NCBI GenBank assembly: GCA_963575645.1
Contig: OY754470.1
Location: 44,795,201-44,859,200 of the forward strand
Reading direction: 5' to 3'
DNA from: Xanthostigma xanthostigma
Lineage: Eukaryota; Arthropoda; Insecta; Raphidioptera; Raphidiidae
Length of the DNA: 64,000 nucleotides
The notes beneath the pieces are model-generated. The model was not told the origin of the DNA. It was given only the letters and a program-made list of their open reading frames with translations, and searched no databases. Shown piece after piece: positions 35,590 to 44,659 of the stretch (positions within the stretch are counted from its first letter, which is position 1; every line of letters begins with the position of its first letter). The position numbers and the translations under genes are program-made.

Positions 35590-35737
35590 CTATTCGTTGG
35601 TAAGCGCATCACTGTCGTCACCGTTGAGCGGGGCATAGTCCCGTGAGGCAAGACTGTAATACGGTGGAGTCGAAGGCTTCACTACTGTTGTTGCTGTCGT
35701 GTTTCGTCTCAATCGCATGCAAAGGCGCGGGTAATGG
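35590..35737 (-). CDS. Possible alternative last exon of the receptor (48 codons plus stop)
   Basis: On the minus strand an open frame follows the acceptor-like 'attaataataatag' at 35738 and stops at TAG 35590-35592, 52 bases before the canonical tail exon. In the phase left by the TM7 exon (AG + C = Ser) it would read HYPRLCMRLRRNTTATTVVK, PSTPPYYSLASRDYAPLNGD and DSDALTNE. The basic start, the Cys and the Ser/Thr/Tyr-rich acidic end look like a GPCR cytoplasmic tail, and local GC is raised. The polypyrimidine tract before the AG is poor. Other possibilities are a last exon of another minus-strand gene, a misordered assembly piece, or a chance ORF. Confidence 0.4.
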
Positions 35738-37599
35738 CTATTATTATTAATAAACATAATATGAAAACGCTCTGCAAATACGATTGTTATTTTATAAGAA
35801 AGTTCAATACAGCATATGTCTATCTTTAATAGGCAATCTACAAATCCGGGCAAAGCCGGACCGGGCCGCTAGTAATCAAATACAAATTTCTAAAAGAGAT
35901 CAAGATATCTATGATTTTAGTTGGCCTGTTGTAGATCAGCAAACAAATAAGATTGCTTCTTTGTGTAACCTGTCACAGCTCACACAGAGAAGCTGTCTAC
36001 TGCGTGTGCGACTATGGTATACTTGATATGTTCACCGCTTGTATATTATACACTTTGTATTCGTTACGGAGCTATATTTAATCACCAGAATTTTTTAGTT
36101 GACATCTGCCAGGTGTCTCACAATGGCTCCTACTTTTTTTTAGTTATTTCCTCTTACAATAGCAAGCTCTCTGAGAAGGGGAAGGATGTAAACATTAAGA
36201 TTCGAATATGCTGACACCAACATAATATAAAATATCACATATTTTTGACAACTCATCAAGGAGGGTAGAATTTAATTGACAGTGGAGCTTAGCGTAATAT
36301 TTCACCGAGTCACTCAAGTAGAAATTTAGGAGGATGGAAGTAAAAGATAACTAGAATTGACTAGAATATATTAATTTAGATAGATAATCAATAAAGCTAT
36401 AAAGAGCATTGATTAATTAAAAAATCAAGCAGAATTTGTTTGAAACTTTTAATATTTCTAATAGCCAGTGGCAGTTTGATGAATAATTTATTACTATAAC
36501 TTTACAGACAATTTTTTTTTTATTTCTAAATGATGATGAACGTATCTGATGTGGGTTAATTATAGACGAAAAGATAACAGCTCATGAATTTGTAATTCCA
36601 TTTGGACTCGAGAAACAATATCCCAAATTAGTCGAGGGCACCGTAGATTATTATTGAAGTCTCTAAAAAATGATTACGCATAAAAAAATATTAATTTCAA
36701 ATCGACAACATTTATTATATCAGTAAAATTCGAATACTCGCGTTTTACAATAATAATAACAAATTTGACAATCCATCTACACACGCCATAACAGCTGTTT
36801 TATTCACTTAAGTCGTCGATAAAATTATTCATAGATGACGCTAGATGTATTTGTGTATTTTGGAAAAAAATATTGTATTGAACTGTCAAAATAATATGAA
36901 TTTTATATACATCATAAAATATATTGTTACTGTAAAGCAAGTGATTAATAATTAATAACATGTTGCATTTGTGTATTTTGAAAAACAAATTATTGCATTG
37001 AACTGTCAAAATAATATAAATTATTGTACACATAATGTAATATGTTGTTACAGTAAAGCGAGTAAGTAACGTATAATTTTAAATTCGAAGGAAAATCGAT
37101 TTAAAATATCATAAAAAATAGGTTTGAAAGAAAAATACGCTATAGTTTTCGCACTGCGTGCCAAGCTGAGCGATAAAAGGTTCACAAAACCGATATTATA
37201 TTTAAAAACACTATGACGAAAATAATTTCGTCGGTGGGGTTTTGTATTGCGACCAGTGTTTTGAACAGACCATCATGTTGAAAAATATAATATGTATTAA
37301 TATTGTAGAAAAGAAACAGTTTTTAAAATTGTAATGAGTTATGAATGAGTTCACAATTTTAACCATGGAAGACGGTCGTAATGACCACTCCAAACCTCGT
37401 CATTTCGTATAATTTTGAAGATGACAACTTGTTGAAACAAAACTTCTTTCGGCACGGTGAAGTGCATTTTCTTTTTCAGATTGAAAATGTTACGAAAATG
37501 GTTTCACTGTAAGTATAGCATATGCCATATAATATACTCTAAAAATCGGATGTAGTTAAGCAGCGATATACCGTGCACTATAGACTGTAGAGTGTAGAC

Positions 37600-37803
37600 C
37601 AGGCCTGGATCCGGCCCGTGGTAGACTTCTGTCCGGCCCGCGAAACCTTTTATAAATTATTATTAAAAGCAAAAATATTACTGTTTGCCAATATAAATTG
37701 GCGCATAGAGAGAATTTTCGAAAAATAGTAAATAGTGTTTTGACCCGTGGTCAAATTTTCATTCGCAATGTGACCCGACAAACAAAAGATTTGCCCACCC
37801 CTG
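37600..37803. mobile_element. hAT-type MITE, 204 bp, exact 8-bp duplication
   Basis: Starts CAGGCCTGGATCCGGCCCG and ends (inverted) CAGGGGTGGGCAAATCTTT. Flanked by gtgtagac at 37592-37599 and again at 37804-37811. The 8-bp duplication and CAGGggTGGgCAAA-type end are hAT hallmarks. In a receptor intron. Confidence 0.9.
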
Positions 37804-37817
37804 GTGTAGACCATTAA

Positions 37818-37900
37818 GATAAGATAACGTCGTGGACAGTGGTACAATGCTCGCATCTCAACATAAAGTTCTAGGTTCGAGTGCGGCGGTCGGTGTCATG
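37818..37900 (+). repeat. Decayed tRNA-derived SINE head
   Basis: 'acagtggtacaatgctcgca' (A-box-like) and 35 bp later 'taggttcgagtgc' (B-box-like, GGTTCGANTCC consensus), followed by a T-run. Not a foldable tRNA. Confidence 0.5.
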
Positions 37901-38641
37901 TTTTTTTTTCAAATTATTATTCCATATTTTACCTATAATATATATTTATTAATATTTTTTTTTTTAATTTTCCATAAGAACTGCACACTAATTTATTATA
38001 AGTCAAAATTCACTTTTCAAAAATGATCATTATTTTTTTTTATAAATAACGCATTTTGGACACAATTCAACACCTGATTTTTAACAGCACGACACCAGTG
38101 GACAACTTAACTCAGCTGTTTGGCGTCTATAATCCAAAATCTCTCATTTTGTGGTGGAACAATATAAAACAAAAATAAAAAATAATTTTCTTTCTATAAC
38201 TTTGCGTTTAAAATTCTCTAAGATATAGAAAGGAAATTAGTTTTTACTTTTTTTAATATTGTTCCACCACTTCGAAAAAATTGAAAAAATTCCTGAGTAA
38301 AGAGGAGTATAAAAAACATTTTCATACAAAATTTGGTGAGTGACACATTTAAAAAATGTGGTCAAAAAAGTTATTTTCATTTCATTTCTTTTTTAAAAAA
38401 TTTTAACTTAACTTTGATTACTTTATGACGGAGTGAATTTATCGAAAAATCATAAGAGATCTTTTTGGTAAAGCGTTCAATTCCCTACAAAAATATCTAT
38501 TGTTCATTCCTGTACGCTCATTTATTTCAGAGAAAAAAAATTAAATGTAAAAAGTGACTAAGCCCCATGTTATTTAAAATGGAAATGTATCATGATTTCG
38601 GCATGGTATAATATCATAATTAAGCGCTTTTTGGTCTGATA

Positions 38642-39295
38642 TTTTTGACGTGATAACGTCTTATAAATTGATGAATCACCAATCTTATAAATTGAAAAAA
38701 CACCGGCTGCATGCACGAAAAAGTGTAACGGTCGTAACGTTCGTAACGCGTAACGTTCCGCCTGACCCTGTGCGTGCTTTTTGCTAATTTCTCGCTCAAT
38801 TTAAATCAGATCGGTTTGAAACCAGTCTTAAACGAAAGAGGAGAACATTTTACATAGATTTCGTATAACAGAATTTGCCTAAACAGTTTTTTTATACAAA
38901 TTTATATAGAAAAATAGCTGTATAAATGCAATGTTGTCTAATGCATGGCGCGACGCGGTCGGTCGTCTTTGTTTGCCGTACATGGAAATTAGAAGAGAAC
39001 GTATGTCTTGTCTTAACATGAAAACGGCTGCATTTCTAATGTTTAATTCAATTTTTTGACATTAGTATTTTGTGAAATGCAACGCCTTCTAAGTTAAGTA
39101 TTGGAATAACTAATTATTATTAGAACATAATACTTTGACAGTTGCAAACGTCACTTTTGACATTTCTTATCATTCCGACACCAAGGATAAGCGGATTGAA
39201 ACCAAATTTTGGGAGGTTTAGGTTATGTATTACGGAATACGTTATCACGTAAAACTATCGTCCGTAAACCGACTTTACAGACAACCAATTTTTTT
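38642..39295 (+). mobile_element. Element family G, copy 2
   Basis: Starts 'tttttgacgtgataacgtct', ends 'gactttacagacaaccaatt' + T-run. Inverted subterminal 'acgtgataacgt' at both ends. Nearly identical by eye to copies 3 and 4 over more than 600 bp. No ORF of size; no clear target duplication. Confidence 0.9.
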
Positions 39296-40239
39296 AACTA
39301 AATTTGGGGGGGGCGTAAAAAAACAACTTGGGAAATAACGGACACCCTAATGTACATATTATATAACAGCTCTCTACCCGACCCTTCACAGATTAAATTG
39401 ATCGGCCTAAACAAAAAAAATAAAATGTCTCGCAACGATCCCGGCGTGCGAATTATTATTCTTTTGCTATTTTTTTTGTTTTACAATTTACAAGTTTTGA
39501 TTCTGTTGTGTATAGTGTAAGCTGTACAGTTTCTTTTTTTTATAAACAAAATATGGACGACGAGGCATTGTACATCCGAGTACTGATGCCACAGACAAAT
39601 TTAATAATAGACATCTGTAAGGATTCTTAATAAGTATAATAAGGATTCTTTACCAAAAGCTATTGTTGCCTATTCATACCTCACTGCAGAGAATACATGT
39701 TCAAAACATATTGAAGTAGTCATAAAAATATAAAACTCGACTAAACAAACACGAAAAACCAAATCTTCTTGGTCTCCAGATTTGTTGGCCGTTGTCCATT
39801 GGTAGAATTGGTAGAAATACCAATGGACCACGGCCCACAAGTCCAGAAACTAAGAAGATTAGGAACAAAACCAAACGTGAAAGCCTACACATTGGACAAA
39901 CTCAAAAAAACATTGCAGCTGTCAGACCGACCCCAAATAGTTTCATGTTATTTGTCAGAGAACATTATTTTAGCGTTTTGGTTGAAGTTTTTAAGCTATC
40001 CAATTAAAAAAACAAACAGTATCTATAAATTTTTTACATGTCGTCAAAACGACATGTTTCGGAAAATTTAGAGGGAAAACGCCCCTTAATCAAAAAAAGT
40101 CATAGAGGAAGCAGGTGTCAGACTAGGCCTAATGAAGCCATATACAAAGTTTGGGGAGAGTATTTGTCAGTAAAATTTTTACCGACGGGCACTCTGACTA
40201 ATATTATAACGTTGATAAAAAAACAAACAAAAACACAAG

Positions 40240-40917
40240 TTTTTGACGTGATAACGTCTTATAAATTGATGAATCACCAATCTTATAAATTGATAAAACA
40301 CCGGCTGCATGCACGAAAAAGTGTAACGTTCCTAAATCCTAACGTTCCTAACGTCCGTAACGCGTAACGCGTAACGTTCCGCCTAACCCTGTGCGTGCTT
40401 TTTGCTAATTTCTCGCTCAATTTAAATCAGATCGGTTTGAAACCAGTCTTAAACGAAAGAGGAGAACATTTTACATAGATTTCGTATAACAGAATTTGCC
40501 TAAACAGTTTTTTTATACAAATTTATATAGAAAAATAGCTGTATAAATGCAATGTTGTCTAATGCATGACGCGACGCGGTCGGTCGTCTTTGTTTGCCGT
40601 ACATGGAAATTAGAAGATAACGTATGTCTTGTCTTAACATGTAAACGGCTGCATTTCTAATGTTTAATTCAATTTTTTGACATTAGTATTTTGTGAAATG
40701 CAACGCCTTCTAAGTTAAGTATTGGAATAACTAATTATTATTAGAACATAATACTTTGACAGTTGCAAACGTCACTTTTTACATTTCTTATCATTCCGAC
40801 ACCAAGGATAAGCGGATTGAAACCAAATTTTGGGAGGTTTAGGTTATGTATTACGGAATACGTTATCACGTAAAACTATCGTCCGTAAACCGACTTTACA
40901 GACAACCATTTTTTTTA
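40240..40917 (+). mobile_element. Element family G, copy 3
   Basis: Same ends and interior as copy 2, same orientation, 0.94 kb downstream in the same receptor intron. The variable 'cctaacg' tract is longer here. Its right end is only about 100 bp from the TM6-TM7 exon. Confidence 0.9.
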
Positions 40918-41018
40918 ATCTAGAATAGTGTTTGCTAAACTGTGATACAGTGGTAGCATGTGATGTACAATGAATTTTCTGCAATACACCCTATATAATA
41001 GTTTGGAAAGATTCTTGC

Positions 41019-41215
41019 CTGGCGTTCATCCAGTAATAGATTAATGGATTGACCATCGCATTACTCATGGCCAGAAAATAGAATGAGAGGTACAGATGTT
41101 GGACGTACGGCTTGTACAGAATACTTCGATCATAGTGGATGTAGATGAAGTAGCTGTTATATGGAAACCAGCAGATACAGAACACGATCAGTATGAAGAC
41201 AAACATTTTGACCAC
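41019..41215 (-). CDS. Tachykinin/natalisin-type receptor, TM6-TM7 exon
   Basis: 197 nt. Acceptor 'tttttgatttcag'; reads VVKMFVFILIVFCICWFPYN, SYFIYIHYDRSILYKPYVQH, LYLSFYFLAMSNAMVNPLIY, YWMNA, then AG. It contains the TM6 CWxP toggle motif (CWFP) and the TM7 NPxxY motif (NPLIY), followed by the YWMN signature that I recall for TkR86C-like receptors. The boundary is AG followed by gcaag on the minus strand, a GC donor. No GT donor in frame is seen at the expected place, and the tail exon at 35537 restores the Arg and the helix 8 sequence exactly. The size again equals the vertebrate exon as I recall it. Confidence 0.92.
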
Positions 41216-41639
41216 CTGAAATCAAAAACGAAATAATTAGAGTCGTATTTTCAGACGCCAGCGAATGGCACAAAAAATGTCAGTCAATTTGCGTGTTCAA
41301 TGGGAGGCAGTACTGCCTCCAAACAAGCACGATTTCGTAATGCAATACTGCGTACGATTTCAAACTTATTTTTGTACTCTAGGGAAAAATATTGGGAAAT
41401 TTTGATTAGTGAATTATGACATAAATAGATGCCACTTAAAAGATTTCTTTAGTGTTGCTTTATAACGGTGCTAAGGTAGATTTGTAATTAGGAAGATACC
41501 AGTGATTTTAGTTATTGATCGTCTATAATATGCTATTTTTCTGTAACCAAGATGCTTGGGTTTTAATTTCGTGACTGACTACTGTAGTGTTTGATATAAT
41601 ATAGTCAAGTCAAAATAAACATTTCAATTTAGGTACTAT

Positions 41640-42560
41640 AATTCGCATAGAGATGAAAATTGGTACAGGTCTTAGGTACACTATTGCAAATGAAATATCA
41701 AAAGTCCCCCAGCGATCCTACATCCGCTTCAAAATTTATTCTAGGTCAAAAGTGTCGGTTTTTTGCACTTTTCTCGTAAACGGTAAATGGTATCTAAAAA
41801 TAGGTCAGACAAAAGTTGTAGATCAAAAAACTGTTCTTACATTTTTTTCCTACGAATCACCATTCTTTAGATATGGGACCAAAATATCTATGTACCTACT
41901 GAACGTATTTATAATAATAATAATAATAATAATAATATAACCTTTATTTATAAAATTTCAAAGAATGTAAATTGCGCCATACTTATAAAAAAAAATTTAA
42001 AAATTTAAAAAATCTTCTACGCTATAAAAATTTGACTCTAATAAAACATGTTTTAGCGCTTTTTTAAAATTAATGAGGCAGGTTGACCTTTTAATGTAAT
42101 CCGGCACTTTATTGTATATCCGAATCATGGCATTGCGAACGCCGGCGTGAGCAGCGCTGAGGTTTGATTTGTAGACTTTTAATTCGCTGTGATTTCTTGT
42201 TTCATGATGGTGTGTTTTCATATTGTCATTAAACATAATATGTATATATAACGTTAAATATTAATATGCCTATTAGTATTTTCGATGTATGAAATCACCA
42301 TTTCAAAAGAATGATGATTCGTAGGGAAAAAAGTATAAAAACAATTCTTATAGACAATTGCATGATCTGCAACTTTTGTCTGACCTATTTTTAGATAACA
42401 TTTACCGTTTATGAGAAAAGTGCAAAAAACCGATACTTTTAACCTTTGACCTTGAATACATTTTTTAGCACATGTAGGATTGGTGGGGACTTTTAATATT
42501 TCATTGGTAATAATGTACCTAAAACCTGTACCAATTTTCAGTTCTATGCAAATTATTGTA
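41640..42560. repeat. Inverted repeat (arms ~240-270 bp) enclosing a LINE 3' end
   Basis: 'gtacaggtcttaggtacact' at 41664 is inverted at about 42520 ('gtacctaaaacctgtacc'), and 'tctaaaaataggtcagacaaa' at 41792 at about 42375. The loop 41905-42245 holds the LINE fragment, so a foldback was invaded by a LINE or captured it. Confidence 0.8.
41909..42236 (-). pseudogene. Non-LTR retrotransposon 3' end with (ATT)n tail
   Basis: Minus-strand frame from 42236: MFNDNMKTHHHETRNHSELK, VYKSNLSAAHAGVRNAMIRI, YNKVPDYIKRSTCLINFKKA, LKHVLLESNFYSVEDFLNF, stop. 'H...TRN...L......L.......G...Y.K.P..IK.......FK..LK..L....FYS..EFL' is a common C-terminal LINE block. A 3' UTR and an (ATT)n run (41909-41938) follow. 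5'-truncated. Confidence 0.78.
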
Positions 42561-43129
42561 AACTTATGACTATTTTTTTGTCTATTTTAACTGGACTAAT
42601 AGGCTTCGGTTGGCAATAATAAATTGGTAAGGAAAATATATGTAAAAACGGAATATTTGAGTATGCAATTTCATTGATCAAACAGATCCTGGTGTTTTTT
42701 AATCAGAAAATAAATATTTAATATAGAATTTATACTTTTCCCTTTTGTTTTTCAAAACTGTTGGTTTTATTTGAATTTTTAATTATGTTGATATACCGTT
42801 GATAATAGAATTGAGAAATTAAAATGTATAGTTTGCAAATACATAAAGATTTTGTGGATTCGATACACGTGAGCAAGCCACATACAGCTGGGCGTGCGAG
42901 AAACGTGGTTTTTCTTTCGAAAGCAGTTTTTAATGGGAATTGTAATCTTTTAAAATGAAAAGGCAAATCCGTTGGTATAATTGGTATTCGTGGTATTTAA
43001 CACACTGTCTCCTTTAGATTTGCCACTAATTATATGTAAAAGCCTTAACAATATTTCGATCCAGATGAGAAACTTGTAAACGTGTACCATTACACAATTT
43101 AGGCGCATCAAGATTTTGCATTAAAAGTG

Positions 43130-43305
43130 TCGGAACACCCACTTTGAGCCTTAATTTATGAGATGGCACTACTTAGGGATTAATTTTTGAAAAAAGGGTA
43201 GTTTATGTCCTTCCCCAGAGTTTAAACTATCTCCATATTAAATTTCATTACAATCGACATAGCGTAACAGACAAACAGTTACTTTCGCATTTATAATATT
43301 TAGTA
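43130..43305 (+). repeat. RTE-like repeat tail
   Basis: 'aaaaaagggtagtttatgtcc', 'actatctccatattaaattt', 'gcgtaacagacaaacagtta' then 'tataatatttagtatgga'. Related to 60440-60770. Confidence 0.65.
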
Positions 43306-43543
43306 TGGAAGAGCGGGTTTACATATTAAGTCACTGTATTGTGACGTTTTTTACCTTCCCTGCTGCCAACGATATTTGTGCAGTTTTCACTGACATGTTT
43401 TTTTATTATACTGACAAAATACCGCGAAATAAAATGAAGGACGAAATTACTGAAGGCATAGTACGGATTTTATGTGTGAATAGGTTTCACTTATAAAGAA
43501 GGAGGCAGTACTGATGCGTGTAAGGTAATTTGATTATACTTAC

Positions 43544-43694
43544 TTTTCTTTTAGATCTTATCGATTCAGACTGTCGCTGTGACATTTCACCTATTGCTTG
43601 TGTGTCCCACAGAACTCGGCTCATAGACGAGTAAAATCCCACCATTAAAAATATTGGTACGAAGTAGGTTACCACCATAAATGTTACCTGATAA
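43544..43694 (-). CDS. Tachykinin/natalisin-type receptor, TM5-ICL3 exon
   Basis: 151 nt. Acceptor 'attggttatag' precedes TTATCAG; donor 'gtaagt'. Reads (I)YQVTFMVVTYFVPIFLMVGF then YSSMSRVLWDTQAIGEMSQ and RQSESIRSKRK, phase 0. A second AG seven bases downstream is a tempting acceptor but puts a stop across the junction with the ECL2 exon, so the upstream AG is used. The conserved TM5 Pro (TYFVP) and the basic SKRK end of ICL3 are typical. The 151-nt size equals what I recall for the matching vertebrate exon. Confidence 0.9.
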
Positions 43695-44166
43695 CTATAA
43701 CCAATAACAGATCAATCACAAGTAGTGATACACTTTTTAGAAAATATTTTTGGATACATTTTTTAGTTTAGAGAATCATCTTATGGGATCTTTCAAACGT
43801 TTCTCAATTTTGAGATTATTTTCAAGTTTATGTTCAAAAATATTTTCTGGGAATTATTCTTAAATATGAATGGTATTAATGAGGGCTATTTTATTATTCG
43901 TCAGAAAACATTAGTGACACGTAAGGTATACGTCAAACTCTTATTCACTATGTGCAGCTGCTTGGAAGGAAGACGTTGAACGACCGTGCGCGCTTAACGG
44001 CGAAAACTGGCATTTTTACGGCGCATGTACTGATATAAAATCAAATAAAAAATAGAATAACATAATATAACAATAATTTAATATATACACGGTGTCCCAA
44101 CGAAAACTTGTACCCGCATAAAACAAATAAACAAAACGTTTTCGTACAAATTCTTTTAAAACTTAC

Positions 44167-44226
44167 ATTAAATCTATGGTTGACTTTGTTGACATCCCGT
44201 CAGGCCAAATTATAAGACATGCAATT
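44167..44226 (-). CDS. Tachykinin/natalisin-type receptor, 60-nt ECL2 micro-exon
   Basis: Found by following phase, since it is too short for an ORF scan. Acceptor 'cgaccgcccag', donor 'gtaagt'. After completing Arg it reads IACLIIWPDGMSTKSTIDL and ends AT, which the next exon completes to Ile. The Cys plus WPDG motif is the conserved extracellular loop 2 signature of tachykinin-type receptors. Together with the previous exon it makes 195 nt, the size I recall for a single exon of vertebrate tachykinin receptors, so an extra intron (44227-44524) splits it here. Confidence 0.88.
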
Positions 44227-44524
44227 CTGGGCGGTCGAAAAAGACTACAACAAACCATACAATTAACCATTTTCTTTAAGATCATACTCTCTCATACCAT
44301 TCAAACTCCACACGTTCCCACTAACGGAGTTTGAATGGTCACATATTTGGGTCTTTTCTGTGCATGCTCTACATATCGAACATCCTCCCAAAAGAAAAAA
44401 ATCAAAATTCGGAGAAAGATATCTTGCGACTGCGATTTTTTTACGTTATGCGCCCATGGCATCTTAAATGCACAGTCTTTTATTTTATTCTTATTGATTG
44501 AAAAAAACAAACAAACTAATTAAC

Positions 44525-44659
44525 CTGTATGAATGTATCGACGAGTAAATAAGACACGGTGAACCGACGACCATGCTGAGCTGCCAAACCAATGCAATCG
44601 TGATCAGAGCACATCGTTTTGACATTCGAGGTTGCAGCGGATAAACAATGGCGACGTAT
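44525..44659 (-). CDS. Tachykinin/natalisin-type receptor, ICL2-TM4 exon
   Basis: 135 nt. Acceptor 'cttgttttcag', donor 'gttaat' (a weak but valid GT). The first base completes Arg of DRY; it then reads YVAIVYPLQPRMSKRCALIT and IALVWQLSMVVGSPCLIYSS, ending IHSY plus AG. DRYVAIVYPLQPR is the canonical TM3-ICL2 junction and W in TM4 is conserved. Phase 2 at the end is satisfied by the next exon (AG + A = Arg). Confidence 0.9.

Larger units (their letters stand above)
35738..41018 (-). other. Receptor intron, 5.3-5.5 kb, with candidate GC donor
   Basis: Runs from the gc at 41018-41017 (minus strand) to the tail exons. It contains two near-identical 0.66-0.68-kb elements, a 204-bp hAT-type element and a decayed tRNA-like SINE head. 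The segment 39296-40239 between the two element copies has overlapping open frames on both strands (39769-40071, 39792-40007, 40038-40367). None matches a family I can name. Confidence 0.7.

Noticed and set aside
40038-40367. 109-codon + ORF as a gene
   Set aside because: Its second half runs into the left end of family G, so the frame is partly transposon; kept only as an unassigned observation.
43681-43690. Acceptor 'gttatcag' seven bases downstream for the TM5 exon
   Set aside because: Joining it to the ECL2 exon creates a stop codon across the junction; the upstream 'ggttatag' gives an open, family-like frame.
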